Assembly (NCBI GenBank): GCA_028688995.1
Contig: JAQTXB010000003.1
Coordinates: 124,001-188,000, forward strand
Direction: 5' to 3'
Length of the DNA stretch: 64,000 nt
DNA from: Aliarcobacter sp.
Lineage (GTDB): Bacteria; Campylobacterota; Campylobacteria; Campylobacterales; Arcobacteraceae
The notes below the pieces were generated by a model. The model saw nothing but the letters and a program-made list of their open reading frames with translations. It did not search any database and was not told where the DNA came from. Of the stretch, positions 36,086 through 46,412 are shown in pieces; the stretch's first letter is position 1; the number at the start of each line of letters is the position of its first letter. Position numbers and translations under genes: made by a program.

Positions 36086-36766
36086 TTGATTAAAATTGCA
36101 ATGATTGAAGATGATTTAGAATTAGCAGAAGTTCTAACACAATATTTAAAGCAATTTAATATGGAAGTTACCAACTATGAAGAGCCATTTTTGGCTCTTT
36201 CTTCTTTGAAAATGAATAAATATGACCTTATAATTTTAGATTTAACCCTTCCTGGAATGGATGGATTAGATGTTTGTAAAGCAATAGTTAAAAATTTCGA
36301 TATTCCAATTATTATTTCAAGTGCAAGAAGTGACATAACTGATAAAGTTACCGCTTTACAACTTGGAGCTGATGATTATTTACCAAAACCTTATGATCCA
36401 CGGGAACTTGAGATTAGAATAAAAACAATTTTACGAAGATTTAATCACTCAAACATTCAAGAAGATGAACCAGTAAACAAAATTTTTCGTTTAGATAATG
36501 AAAAAAAAGAGATTACTAAAAATGGAAAATATATTAAGTTAACAGCAGCAGAATTTGAAGTTTTGTCCCTTTTATTAAAAAGAGAAGGGTTTATTATCTC
36601 AAGGGAAGATATCTTTGAAAATTCTGATATATTAAATCAAGATTATGAAAGTTCAGGTTCACTTGCAGTTATAATAAATAGAATAAGACATAAAATTGAA
36701 GATAATCCAAAAGAACCACAATATTTACACACAATTCGAGGAATGGGATATAAATTTATACAATGA
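36086..36766 (+). CDS. OmpR/CpxR-type response regulator
   Basis: The 226-residue protein has a receiver (EDD 8-10, phospho-Asp D52 in LIILDLTLPGMDG, KPYDPREL) and a winged-helix output domain (about 130-226, LTAAEFEVLSLLL; INRIRHKIEDNP; YLHTIRGMGYKFI). It starts with TTG and overlaps the following kinase gene by 4 nt. Together with the Spy-like protein and kinase it forms an envelope-stress or metal-response system of the CpxR type; targets are unknown. Confidence 0.93.
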   Translation: MIKIAMIEDDLELAEVLTQYLKQFNMEVTNYEEPFLALSSLKMNKYDLIILDLTLPGMDGLDVCKAIVKNFDIPIIISSARSDITDKVTALQLGADDYLPKPYDPRELEIRIKTILRRFNHSNIQEDEPVNKIFRLDNEKKEITKNGKYIKLTAAEFEVLSLLLKREGFIISREDIFENSDILNQDYESSGSLAVIINRIRHKIEDNPKEPQYLHTIRGMGYKFIQ

Positions 36767-38013
36767 ATAGACAATCAATATTTTTTACAATAGGCGTAAG
36801 CTTTATAATATCAATACTTTTAGTAATAGTTAGTTTTTTAATATTAATTACCCATGATTATAGAATGAAAGAGGGCCAACTTTTAGATAAGTATGTACCA
36901 GTAATGAAAATGGTTAATCGACAAGAAAAAGCTAATTTTGATGAAGATTTTTTGAAAAGTTTGGCAGAGATTAATTATAAACTTTTTACACAAATGAATG
37001 AAGTTAATGCAATAACATATAATCCTCAAACAAAAGTCCTAGTTGAAAAAATCCATCCAAAACATGATGATGTTTTTAGAATTTTAACTTTAAATGATAA
37101 AAATTATATTTACATGAAAAAAAGAGGTGAAACAGTTCTTATTGAAGATAATAATACAACAAATAGTAATAGCCAGATTTATATTATTTTAGTTTTTGCA
37201 ATTTTATTAATTACAATTATTTTAGTATATTTAATTACTTTACGAAAGTTGATGCCTTTAAAAATTTTAAAAGACAAAGTTAAAACTTTAGGGGATGAAA
37301 ATTTTGATTTTGAATGTTGTAATTTAAAAGGAAAAGATGAAGTTTCACTTTTAGCGCAAGAGTTTAAAAAATCAGCGGAAAAATTAAAAAGTTTAAAAGA
37401 AGCTAGAAATATTTTTATTAGAAATATTATGCATGAGCTAAAAACTCCAATTACAAAAGGAAAATTTTTAACTCAATTAGAACATAATGTTGAAAATAAT
37501 GAGAAATTAAAATCAGTATTTAATAGACTTGAATCTTTAATAAATGAATTTGCTTCAATTGAAGAGTTAATTTCATCAAATAAAAATATAGAGAAAAAGT
37601 TTTATTATTTAGATGATGTAATTGATAATGCAAAAGATATTTTAATGATTGAAGATGAACATGTTATTTCAAAATATGAAAATAAAAAACTTGAAATAAA
37701 CTTCAAACTTTTTTCAATAGCAGTTAAAAATCTAATTGACAATGCAGTTAAATATTCTCCAAATAAAGAAGTTCTTATAAAAACCCAAGAACAAAATATA
37801 ATATTTGAAAATAGTGGGGACTCTTTGAAATATCCACTTGAAAACTATTTTGAACCATTTTTTTCAAATGAAGATAAACAAAAAGACTCTTTTGGTTTAG
37901 GTTTATATATTATTTTTAATATTTTAAAAGCAAATAATTATACTTTAGAGTATGAATATATAAATGGAATAAATAGATTCATTTGTAAAAAGGATGAACC
38001 ATCTACGATATAG
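36763..38013 (+). CDS. Sensor histidine kinase (CpxA/ArsS-like)
   Basis: The 416-residue protein has two membrane helices (about 6-28 and 138-162) flanking a periplasmic sensor of about 110 residues. HAMP, a HisKA box IMHELKTPIT (H224), an N-box NLIDNAVKYSPN and a G2-type GLGLYIIFNIL follow. The HATPase domain looks short but complete. It is the partner of the regulator encoded just before it (4-nt overlap). A periplasmic Spy-like protein in the same operon may tune its activity. Its 3' end overlaps the probable start of the next gene. Confidence 0.9.
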   Translation: MNRQSIFFTIGVSFIISILLVIVSFLILITHDYRMKEGQLLDKYVPVMKMVNRQEKANFDEDFLKSLAEINYKLFTQMNEVNAITYNPQTKVLVEKIHPKHDDVFRILTLNDKNYIYMKKRGETVLIEDNNTTNSNSQIYIILVFAILLITIILVYLITLRKLMPLKILKDKVKTLGDENFDFECCNLKGKDEVSLLAQEFKKSAEKLKSLKEARNIFIRNIMHELKTPITKGKFLTQLEHNVENNEKLKSVFNRLESLINEFASIEELISSNKNIEKKFYYLDDVIDNAKDILMIEDEHVISKYENKKLEINFKLFSIAVKNLIDNAVKYSPNKEVLIKTQEQNIIFENSGDSLKYPLENYFEPFFSNEDKQKDSFGLGLYIIFNILKANNYTLEYEYINGINRFICKKDEPSTI

Positions 38014-39149
38014 CAATTATAGGAGCTGGAGCTAGTGCTTTAATGTTAGCTTCAAATTTGGATAAAAAGAAATATAATAATATTTGTTTAATTGATACAA
38101 ATGCAAAAATAGGTTCAAAAATAAAAGTTTCTGGTGGAGCAAAATGTAATATTACAAATGAGCTTGTAACTTCAAATAATTATTTAGGTGATAGGGAATT
38201 TGTAGGAAAAATATTAGAAAAATTCTCTAAAAAAGATTTATTAGCTTTTCTAAATAGAAATGGTGTAATACCTAAAATAAATCCAAAAATTGTAAAAGGA
38301 ACATATTTTTGTAACTCTTCACAAGATGTTATTGATATGTTTACAAAACTAACTACCCATGTAAAAAAATACTTAAATACAACTGTTACAGACATTGATT
38401 TCGATAAACATTTTAAGATAAAAACTGATACTAAAATCATTGAAGCAAAAAAAGTTGTTATTGCAAGTGGTGGTTTGTCATATCCAGTTTTAGGGGCTTC
38501 TTCAATTGCTTTTGATACTGCAAAAAAGTTTGGACACTCAATCATAAAACTCGAACCTGCACTTGTTGGATTTACTGTTCAAAAAGAGCAGTTTTGGTTT
38601 AAAAATCTTTCAGGTATTTCAATGCCAGTTTTTACTTTTGTGGATGAAAAAAGTTTTGAAGGTTCATTATTATTTGCCCATAAAGGATGTTCGGGTCCTG
38701 TTATTTTGACAACTTCTTTATATTGGAAAAAAGGAAAAATAGCAATTGATTTTTTACCAAAACAAAAAATTGAAACTTTTTTTCAAGGAAATAAAATCAT
38801 ATCTTCAGCACTACCACTTCCTAAAAGATTTATACAAGAGTTTTTATTAAGTGTTGAACTTGAAGATAAAAATGTATCTAAATTAACAAATGAAGAAAAA
38901 GATAAATTAAAATTATTAAAATATTATGAATTTCCACCAGCAGGAAATTTTGGTTATACAAAAGCTGAGGTTACAAAAGGTGGAATAAACACAAATGAGA
39001 TAAATCACAATAATTTTGAGAGTCTTAAACAAAAAGATTTGTTTTTTATTGGTGAGTGTTTAGATATAACAGGTGAACTTGGAGGTTTTAATTTTCAAAT
39101 AGCTTTTAGCGAGGGTATGATTTGTGCAAGGGGATTGAATAGTATATAA
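38001..39149 (+). CDS. NAD(P)/FAD-dependent oxidoreductase (BaiN/HI0933-like), non-standard start codon
   Basis: The first ATG (38043) would cut off the FAD-binding motif. Reading upstream in frame gives IYDIAIIGAGASALMLAS from base 38001 after a TGA at 37995. No ATG, GTG or TTG exists in that stretch. The ATC at 38001 lies 6 nt after AAAGGA and fits the expected first codon of this family. The protein (about 382 residues) also has SGGAKCNITN, ASGGLSYPVLGAS, FAHKGCSGPVIL and a C-terminal GECLDITGELGGFNFQIAFSEG split here as the second FAD motif. It is a flavoprotein of uncertain substrate. It overlaps the kinase gene by 13 nt. Confidence 0.8.
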   Translation: MYDIAIIGAGASALMLASNLDKKKYNNICLIDTNAKIGSKIKVSGGAKCNITNELVTSNNYLGDREFVGKILEKFSKKDLLAFLNRNGVIPKINPKIVKGTYFCNSSQDVIDMFTKLTTHVKKYLNTTVTDIDFDKHFKIKTDTKIIEAKKVVIASGGLSYPVLGASSIAFDTAKKFGHSIIKLEPALVGFTVQKEQFWFKNLSGISMPVFTFVDEKSFEGSLLFAHKGCSGPVILTTSLYWKKGKIAIDFLPKQKIETFFQGNKIISSALPLPKRFIQEFLLSVELEDKNVSKLTNEEKDKLKLLKYYEFPPAGNFGYTKAEVTKGGINTNEINHNNFESLKQKDLFFIGECLDITGELGGFNFQIAFSEGMICARGLNSI

Positions 39150-39167
39150 AAGTTATTTTTTTATATA
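39143..39167 (+). terminator. Possible terminator after the flavoprotein gene
   Basis: TATATAAAA (39143-39151) pairs with TTTTATATA (39159-39167); the stem is purely A-T and starts within the stop-codon region. Confidence 0.35.
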
Positions 39168-39228
39168 AGTTTTATAGAATTTTGGTTATTATCATGACTA
39201 ATTCCCTAGATATTAAAAAAGGTTATAT

Positions 39229-40635
39229 ATGTTTTTTGGAAACAACAAGAATTTAGAAGAAAAAGTTTTACTTTTAGATAAAGAGATAGCAGATTTAAAA
39301 AATCAACTACTTTTAAAAGATAAAGAGAAAGAAGAGATTCAAGAGAATTTTTCTAAACAGTTGGAAGATTTATCTATACAAAATGAAAAAAAGCTTGAAG
39401 TGTTTAGACAAATTGCAGCTCATTCTCAAGAAGAGGGTTTAGTTGTTTTTGATAATAACAATAAACTTATTTTTTCAAATACCCTTGCTAGTTCAAATAT
39501 CAAAGATTTTTCAGTTGTTTTAAATGCAGTTTTAGAAAATAGTAATCGTTTAATTATGGAAGATTGCGAAGCTAATATTGTTGTAAAAACATATGAAAAT
39601 TATAAAATTGTTTCATTACGAAGAACATCAATCCATGATAATAAAGATGGTGGATTATTAGATAGACATAATAAAAATATGACTAAATCTTTAGATAATA
39701 CTCAAAAAACATATCTATCTTTACTTGATGAACTTCAAGAGATGTCAAAAGAATCAAAAGAGACAGCATCTGGTTCAACAGAAGGTTTAAATTTAATTAA
39801 TGAAATAGTTTCTGATACAAATAATTTACACAAAGAGATAGAAGTTGAAAATGAAGTTGTAAATTCATTAGTTTCTAAAAGTAAAGATATAGCTCAAGTA
39901 ATTAGTATAATCCAAGAAATTGCTTTCCAAACAAATATTCTTTCATTAAATGCAGCTGTTGAAGCAGCAACTGCTGGTGAAGCTGGTAAAGGATTTGCAG
40001 TTGTTGCAGCAGAAGTGCGAAATCTTGCAAATAGAAGTGCAGATGCAGCAAAACAGATAAAAGATGTTGTAAATTCAATTCAAAATGAAACAGGAAAAAT
40101 AAAAGATAGTTCAGAAACTGTTGTAAGTGTTGTAAATGAAACAAAAGCTAGAATTGATATTTTAAGTAAATTAATGAATACATTCCAAAAAAATTCAAAT
40201 AGATCAGTTTATGAAGTTGAAAGTATTTCAAATAAAATATTTATAAATCTAGCAAAACTTGACCATGTTATTTACAAAAATAATCTATACCAATTAATCT
40301 TCGGCGGAGAGCACAACTTTAATGCAGTTGATCACCATAACTGTAGACTTGGTAAATGGTATGACACAGGACTTGGAAAAGAGCAATTTAGTTATGTTCC
40401 ATCATATAAAGGTTTAGAGAAACATCACCATGTAGTTCACCATGAAGCTAATTTATTAGCAAAAGAGTGTTCAGGGCATAGTGTTTCTTGTTCAAAACAG
40501 TTAATTGAAGATAAAATTGATTTAGTTGAAAATGGAAGTGAGCAAGTATTTATTTACTTAGATAAAATCTTAGAAGAAAAAAATGAAGTTCTTATGAAAG
40601 AGGCTGCAAAAAAATTATTTGATCAAGGAAATTAA
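39229..40635 (+). CDS. Cytoplasmic methyl-accepting chemotaxis protein with CZB domain
   Basis: The 468-residue protein has no membrane helix. It has an N-terminal coiled coil (about 5-60), a possible small PAS-like region (60-135), the receptor signalling hairpin ([35 protein letters not shown] split across about 225-265) and a C-terminal CZB domain (about 355-430) with the zinc site pattern H-x2-C-x-LGKWY and [12 protein letters not shown] domains bind zinc and can sense hypochlorite or zinc in related receptors. It is followed by a CheY-like gene and two PAS kinases, suggesting a dedicated signalling set. ATG follows AAAAAAGGTTATAT. Confidence 0.9.
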   Translation: MFFGNNKNLEEKVLLLDKEIADLKNQLLLKDKEKEEIQENFSKQLEDLSIQNEKKLEVFRQIAAHSQEEGLVVFDNNNKLIFSNTLASSNIKDFSVVLNAVLENSNRLIMEDCEANIVVKTYENYKIVSLRRTSIHDNKDGGLLDRHNKNMTKSLDNTQKTYLSLLDELQEMSKESKETASGSTEGLNLINEIVSDTNNLHKEIEVENEVVNSLVSKSKDIAQVISIIQEIAFQTNILSLNAAVEAATAGEAGKGFAVVAAEVRNLANRSADAAKQIKDVVNSIQNETGKIKDSSETVVSVVNETKARIDILSKLMNTFQKNSNRSVYEVESISNKIFINLAKLDHVIYKNNLYQLIFGGEHNFNAVDHHNCRLGKWYDTGLGKEQFSYVPSYKGLEKHHHVVHHEANLLAKECSGHSVSCSKQLIEDKIDLVENGSEQVFIYLDKILEEKNEVLMKEAAKKLFDQGN

Positions 40636-40636
40636 A

Positions 40637-41014
40637 ATGAATAATGAAAAATACTCTATCGTTATAATAGATGATGAAACAGAAATTCTAAATGTTCTAA
40701 GTAGATATTTAACAAGAAATCCAAATTTTTCAGTAACAACTTATTCAAATCCAATTAGTGCATTAGGTGCTATTGGAAATACAAAAGTTGATTTAGTTTT
40801 ATTAGATATTATGATGCCACAAATGAATGGATTAGAAGTTTTAGAAAAATTAAAAACAAATAATCCTGAACAAAAAGTGATTATGATGACTGCGTATTCA
40901 ACTTTGGATAAAGTTTTAAAGTCACACAAAGAGGGTGCTACAAATTATGTAATGAAACCTTTTGACTCTTTACAAGCTTTAGAGAAAAAGATATTAGAAG
41001 TTTTAAAGTCATAA
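40637..41014 (+). CDS. Single-domain response regulator (CheY-like)
   Basis: The protein is a stand-alone receiver with IDDE at 11-14, phospho-Asp D57 in LVLLDIMMPQMNG, T in MMTAYS and KPF. A TTG at 40619 opens the frame, but AAGGA lies 7 nt before ATG 40637, giving 125 residues. There is no output domain. It starts 1 nt after the chemoreceptor stop and 4 nt before the next kinase, so it is likely the phosphate acceptor or sink of this cassette. Confidence 0.9.
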   Translation: MNNEKYSIVIIDDETEILNVLSRYLTRNPNFSVTTYSNPISALGAIGNTKVDLVLLDIMMPQMNGLEVLEKLKTNNPEQKVIMMTAYSTLDKVLKSHKEGATNYVMKPFDSLQALEKKILEVLKS

Positions 41015-41018
41015 ACTA

Positions 41019-43040
41019 ATGAATAATAAAAGCCTAAGTGCTAGGTACTTTTTTTATTTTCTAATTTCACTTTTTCTAGTAATATTTATTATAAATATGT
41101 TTAAAAAAGATGAAATAGAATACTCTTTAAATAATTACACAAAATTTGTAAATAAAGAGTATTCTAAATACTACAACGAATATAAAACAGATTCAGAATT
41201 AATCTATTTTAATGAGTTCATAAAAAATAAAGAACTTATTAAAATCTTCAAAAATATCAATATTAATAGCATTGAAAATAGTAAAAAAGAGATTTTTAAA
41301 CAGATAAAAGATAGTTATTTTTTTTATAAAACGCTGGATGTAAATGATATAATTTTTTATTCATCTTCTAATGAACTAATATTGAGTATGGAGGAAAAAC
41401 CTACAAATAATGAAAGTTCTAAAATTGTAAATGAAGTTATTACAAGTAAAAAAGAGTTTAATAGTTTCAAAATAATTGATGATAATTATTATTTAGTATT
41501 TTCAAAACCAATATTTGATGAAAATTTGAATTTCTTAGGAGTATTAAATATTGAGTTTGATTTTAACTCATTAATTAAAAATTTAGAATATAACAGTGAA
41601 TTTTCATTTACAAAAGTAGTTTCTAATCAAATTAAATTTAGTAAAGATTTTTACTTTAATTTATCAGATTCACAAAAAAGTTTAATGATTAGTAATATGG
41701 AAAAAATAAAAGAGTTTTCGTTAATCACAAAAAATCATGCTATAGATTTTCCATTGATTTTTTTACCAATTTTAAAATCAGCTACAAATGATAATTTATA
41801 TTTGTTAGCTTATAGTGTAAATGAAGATTCTAATATTGTTAAAATAAATAGATATTTTGATTTTCTTTTTATAATAATAAGCCTTTCAATTTGTATGATT
41901 TTTTATTTTATTTATAAATTAAAATATTATAAGATGCAAAAACAGATTATTAACAAAAAATTTAAAGAGTTATATAATCAGATTGATGATTATGTAATTA
42001 AAGTAGAAACAGATTTAAATGGAATTATAACTTATGCCTCGAAACCATTTTGTAGAATTTCTGGTTATTCACATTCTGAATTAGTAGGTCGAAACATAAA
42101 TCTTTTAAAACATCCAAATATCTCAAGTATCTTTTTTGAAAAACTTTGGAGTGAATTAAGAAAAAATAATATCTGGGAAGGTGAAATAAAAAATCAAGAT
42201 AGATATGGAAACTCTTATTGGATAAAAGGAATAATTTTCCCCAAATATGATTTTGAAAATAAAGTCATAGGTTATACATCAATTCGATCAAATATTACAG
42301 ATACTAAACAGTTAGGGAAGATAAATAAACTTCTAAAAGAGGATTTATCAAATAAATTAAATGAGATAAAAATGAAAGATCAAACATTAATTGATAATAC
42401 AAAAGTTCAATTAATGTCAAAAATCTTAGATTCCCTTGGACATCAGTGGAAACAGCCTATTTTAGATATATCATCACTAATTTATAATTTAAAAGTAATA
42501 ATAAAAAATGAAGAAAATAGTAAAACAACTAATAAAAAATTAGGAATAATTGAACAAACCGAGTTTGAATTAAAAAATTTATCTGAAGTTTTAAATGAAA
42601 TAAAATATCTATTTCAACAAAATCAAGGGGAAAAATCAAAGTTAACGGATGTTATAAAAGAGTCAATTATCTCTACAAAAGAAGAACTTGAACTAAATAA
42701 AATAAAAATTGTTTATGATTTAAAAAGTCAGATTACTACAAACATACCTTTTAATGAACTAAAAAACATTATATTTAATATGCTCAAACACTCTATTGAA
42801 CAAACAAAATTAAATAATCAAGATGAAGTTCGAGTACAAATAAGTGTTATGAAAGAGAACGATTTATTGATTAAAATTGAAGATAATATAAAAGGTGGAG
42901 ATAAAAAAATTGATGAAAGTATTGATAGTTATTTGTATTTAGTAAAACTTTTTGTAGAAAAGAACAAGGGGCTTTTTTGGTTTGAAAATAGAACTTATAA
43001 CACAACATATTTTATAAAATTAAATGAAGAGAGTATTTAG
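41019..43040 (+). CDS. Membrane PAS sensor kinase with weakened ATPase domain
   Basis: The 673-residue protein has membrane helices at about 10-28 and 285-303 with an extracytoplasmic Cache-like sensor between. A PAS domain (about 320-435) with SGYSHSELVGRNINLLKHPN and NIWEGEIKN is followed by an H-box SLGHQWKQPILDIS (H475), the Campylobacterota HQW type. The C-terminal ATPase domain is poor: the N-box reads NIIFNMLKHSIEQ (His in place of the second Asn), G1 reads EDNIKGG and no G2 glycine box is visible. It may be a pseudokinase or depend on the full kinase encoded 2 nt downstream. Confidence 0.8.
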   Translation: MNNKSLSARYFFYFLISLFLVIFIINMFKKDEIEYSLNNYTKFVNKEYSKYYNEYKTDSELIYFNEFIKNKELIKIFKNININSIENSKKEIFKQIKDSYFFYKTLDVNDIIFYSSSNELILSMEEKPTNNESSKIVNEVITSKKEFNSFKIIDDNYYLVFSKPIFDENLNFLGVLNIEFDFNSLIKNLEYNSEFSFTKVVSNQIKFSKDFYFNLSDSQKSLMISNMEKIKEFSLITKNHAIDFPLIFLPILKSATNDNLYLLAYSVNEDSNIVKINRYFDFLFIIISLSICMIFYFIYKLKYYKMQKQIINKKFKELYNQIDDYVIKVETDLNGIITYASKPFCRISGYSHSELVGRNINLLKHPNISSIFFEKLWSELRKNNIWEGEIKNQDRYGNSYWIKGIIFPKYDFENKVIGYTSIRSNITDTKQLGKINKLLKEDLSNKLNEIKMKDQTLIDNTKVQLMSKILDSLGHQWKQPILDISSLIYNLKVIIKNEENSKTTNKKLGIIEQTEFELKNLSEVLNEIKYLFQQNQGEKSKLTDVIKESIISTKEELELNKIKIVYDLKSQITTNIPFNELKNIIFNMLKHSIEQTKLNNQDEVRVQISVMKENDLLIKIEDNIKGGDKKIDESIDSYLYLVKLFVEKNKGLFWFENRTYNTTYFIKLNEESI

Positions 43041-43042
43041 AA

Positions 43043-45541
43043 ATGAAAATCCCATTTTATATAAAACTCTTTTTTACATTTATAATTTTTGCTATTTTAT
43101 TACTTGGTTTTGCATCTTTCGCTTTTAATAATTTTTATAAAATTAATAATGATAATAAAGAAAAAGAAGATATTGTAAATATTTTAAAACATCAAGAAAT
43201 TACCTTTAAATCTTATATAAAATCATTTGATGAGAAGATTTTTTTATTAAGTGAAAAGAATTTTTTAGAAATGGATGATAAAGAAGATACATTAGATTTA
43301 TTAAAAAAGATTCTTTTTAATAATGAGAATATTTTAGAATTTAAAGTTGTATCTTTAGATGCTCAAGAGATTTTAAAAGTAATAAATAAAGATGGAATTA
43401 TAAAAATAGTTGAAAATGATAAACTCCAAAATATTTATTCAAACTCTTATTATAAAAATGTCAGAACCCTAAAAGAACAAGAGATTTGGCATGATAATTC
43501 AAATATTGAAAAACCTTCTATTGTTAATTTTATTTTAAGAGATAAAAATAATTTCTTAGTTTTAAAAGTTGATTTAAGTAACTTTTTTACAGATATTTAT
43601 ACAAATTTTAGTAAAAAAACTTTGGTTATATCTAATAACGATATTGTAATAAATGGTGAGAATAAAAACATTCTTATTGAGAACAAAAAATTTGAACTAT
43701 ATAAAGAAGAACTTTTAAATATAAAAAACAATAACTCTTATTCTACAAATGATTTTATGTCTGTAAAAACTTATTTAAATGAAAATAAATATTTTATTTT
43801 TATTATAAATATAGAACATGAACTAAATAATGGTTATTTCAAAGAGTATTATAAATCAATAATAATTATAGGTTTAGTTTTATCTATTGTTCTGGCACTA
43901 CTTTTTTCAGAACCAATTGCCAAACTAAATAAAAAAATGGAAGATGAAAATAAAAATCTTGATTTAAGTATTAAAAAAAGTTTTATAGAACTAAGTGAGA
44001 ATCAAGAAATAATTGATAAACACATTATGTTTATTAGAATGAATAAAAATAATGTAATTTTAGAAATAAGTTCAGCTTTTTGCTATTTTTTAGGTTTTTC
44101 AAAGGGTGAATTAATAGGTCACAACTACAAAATGTTAATTCATAAAGATACAAAAAAGAAAGAGTATATAAAATTATGGAGATTTGTAAAAGAGGGTAAA
44201 CCTTATGTTGGTGAAATAAAAGGAGTTAAAAAAGATGGTGAATCTTTTTGGGTTGATTTGTTTATTGAGCCAAATTTTAATAATTTACGAGAAATAATTG
44301 GATACACAATTATTACTTATGACACAACAAATAAGAAAAAAATTGAAGATTTATATTTAGATATAAATAATAAAGTTGAACAATATAATGCAATTTTTGA
44401 GAATGTAAATAGTGGAATAGCTTTAATTGATTTAGAAGGAAATTTCAAAAAAATAAATAGAACTTTTACTAAATTTTTAGAGTATAAAAATGAAGAGTTA
44501 TTAGAGATGAAATGTACTGATATTGTTCCTGAAACTTCAAAAGAGTTACTTTCAAAAATATTAAAAGAAGCACGAGATATTGGAGTTATTTCTAAAATAG
44601 AAAAGATTTTTATGAAAAAATATGGAAATCTTATTCATTTAGAATTATCATTGAGTCTTTTATCTGATAAAAAACATTTTGTATTTGTGGTTAACTCTTT
44701 GGAAGATAAAAGAAAACTGCAAGAATTAAATCAAAATCTAGAATTACGAATAAATCAAGAGGTTGAAAAAAGTATCCAAAAAGATAAACTTCACCAACAA
44801 GAACAGATTAAAAATGCAAAATTAACTTCAATTGGTTCACTTGCAGCTGGAATTGCCCATGAAATAAACACTCCACTAACTTACATAAAAGGTAATTTAG
44901 AGTTAATGGAATACGATATTATTGATTTGCCACAAAGTGAAATTCAAGAAAGAATGAAACATGATAGTGAAAAAATAAAAGAGGGAATAAATAGAATTGC
45001 AAATATTGTAGAATCTATGAGAGAAATGTCTCAAAGTAGTAAAGAAATTAAAGAAAAAATAAACATATACGCAACTTTGATTACCTCTTTAACAATGGCT
45101 TACAATCGTTCAAAGCAGGTTTGTAAGATATATTTAAATGATAAATTATTTAGTATTGATTCTATAAATAAAAATGAGTATACGTTTTACTCAAAAATTC
45201 AAAAACAAAGAATAGAACAAGTTTGGATTATTGTTATAAATAATGCTTTAGATGAACTTGTAAAAGTTGAAGATTATGAAAATAGATTTTTAAACATTAA
45301 TGTTTTTGAAGAGAATAATGAGGTAGTTATCAGATTTAAAGATAGTGCTGGTGGAATAAAAGAAGAGATTATAAATGATATTTTCGAGCCATTTATTTCA
45401 TCTAAAGAGCATAGTGGAATGGGTGTTGGATTAAATATTGCCAAAAAAATTGTAGATGAACAAGATGGAATTATAAAAGCTTATAATGAAGATTCTGGTG
45501 CAGTATTTGAGATTAGATTACAAAAGTGTGAAGAAGAATAA
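43043..45541 (+). CDS. Membrane sensor histidine kinase with two PAS domains
   Basis: The 832-residue protein has membrane helices at about 7-27 and 275-293 around a Cache-like sensor. Two PAS domains follow (about 325-440 and 450-560), then a HisKA box AAGIAHEINTPLTYIKGN (H606) and a complete HATPase domain (N-box INNALDEL, G1 KDSAGGI, G2 GMGVGLNIAKKI). It should autophosphorylate normally. It lies 2 nt after a related kinase with a damaged ATPase domain and shares the cassette with a CheY-like receiver and a CZB chemoreceptor. The signal is unknown. Confidence 0.9.
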   Translation: MKIPFYIKLFFTFIIFAILLLGFASFAFNNFYKINNDNKEKEDIVNILKHQEITFKSYIKSFDEKIFLLSEKNFLEMDDKEDTLDLLKKILFNNENILEFKVVSLDAQEILKVINKDGIIKIVENDKLQNIYSNSYYKNVRTLKEQEIWHDNSNIEKPSIVNFILRDKNNFLVLKVDLSNFFTDIYTNFSKKTLVISNNDIVINGENKNILIENKKFELYKEELLNIKNNNSYSTNDFMSVKTYLNENKYFIFIINIEHELNNGYFKEYYKSIIIIGLVLSIVLALLFSEPIAKLNKKMEDENKNLDLSIKKSFIELSENQEIIDKHIMFIRMNKNNVILEISSAFCYFLGFSKGELIGHNYKMLIHKDTKKKEYIKLWRFVKEGKPYVGEIKGVKKDGESFWVDLFIEPNFNNLREIIGYTIITYDTTNKKKIEDLYLDINNKVEQYNAIFENVNSGIALIDLEGNFKKINRTFTKFLEYKNEELLEMKCTDIVPETSKELLSKILKEARDIGVISKIEKIFMKKYGNLIHLELSLSLLSDKKHFVFVVNSLEDKRKLQELNQNLELRINQEVEKSIQKDKLHQQEQIKNAKLTSIGSLAAGIAHEINTPLTYIKGNLELMEYDIIDLPQSEIQERMKHDSEKIKEGINRIANIVESMREMSQSSKEIKEKINIYATLITSLTMAYNRSKQVCKIYLNDKLFSIDSINKNEYTFYSKIQKQRIEQVWIIVINNALDELVKVEDYENRFLNINVFEENNEVVIRFKDSAGGIKEEIINDIFEPFISSKEHSGMGVGLNIAKKIVDEQDGIIKAYNEDSGAVFEIRLQKCEEE

Positions 45542-45587
45542 AAGGTTATTTTAATACAATTATAAAAATTTTTACCAAAGAAGATAG

Positions 45588-46412
45588 ATGAGAATAGGTT
45601 TTATTGGCGATATTGTTGGTCGTCCAGGAAGAAAAATAATAAAAGAAAATTTAACAAAAATAAAAAAAGAGTATGAAATTGATTTTGTAATTGGAAATGG
45701 TGAAAATGCAAGTCACGGTTTTGGTTTAACAATTGAAGGTGCAAAAGAACTTTTAAAAAGTGGAATAGATTTAATAACTGGTGGAAACCATAGTTTCGAT
45801 AAGAAAAAAGATATGATGGTTTTATTAGAAACTGGGAATGTTTTACGACCTGATAATTATCCAGAAGGATTAGTTGGAAGTGGAATTAAAATTTGTGAGA
45901 TTGAAACTTCAAATGGAATTGAAAAATTAGCAGTTATAAATCTGATGGGACAATATGGAATGCCAACGGTCGAAAATCCTTTTAATTGGGCAAAAAAGTT
46001 AGTTTCAAATCTTCATGAACAAGAGATTAAAAATATATTTATAGATTTTCACGCAGAAGTAACAAGTGAAAAAAGAATAATGTTAATGATGTTTAAAAAC
46101 CAAGTGAGTGCAATTTGTGGGACACATACTCATGTGGGAACAGATGATTTACAAATTTTTGAAAACACTGCATATTTAACTGATATTGGTTTAACTGGAT
46201 GTCGAGATAATGTAATTGGAATGGAAAGTAAAATTCCAATTCAAAAAGTAACAACAGGAATTGGTGGACATTTTGAAGTTCCTAACTCTTGTAAATCAAT
46301 TTTACAAATGCTTGTTGTCGATATTGAAGATGGAAAAGCTCAAAGTGCCTTTAAAATAAAAAAATATTGTAATAATCCTAAGTTATTTATTACTGAGGCT
46401 TTTATTGATTAG
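45588..46412 (+). CDS. ymdB: YmdB-type metallophosphoesterase (TIGR00282)
   Basis: The 274-residue protein starts MRIGFIGDIVGRPGR and contains GNGENASHGFG, TGGNHSFDKK, FHAEVTSEK and CGTHTHVGTDD, the metal-binding pattern of the YmdB family. YmdB of Bacillus hydrolyses 2',3'-cyclic nucleotides and affects biofilm and RNA turnover. It is cytoplasmic. Its end overlaps the glycosylase gene by 8 nt, so the two are coupled. Confidence 0.92.
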   Translation: MRIGFIGDIVGRPGRKIIKENLTKIKKEYEIDFVIGNGENASHGFGLTIEGAKELLKSGIDLITGGNHSFDKKKDMMVLLETGNVLRPDNYPEGLVGSGIKICEIETSNGIEKLAVINLMGQYGMPTVENPFNWAKKLVSNLHEQEIKNIFIDFHAEVTSEKRIMLMMFKNQVSAICGTHTHVGTDDLQIFENTAYLTDIGLTGCRDNVIGMESKIPIQKVTTGIGGHFEVPNSCKSILQMLVVDIEDGKAQSAFKIKKYCNNPKLFITEAFID

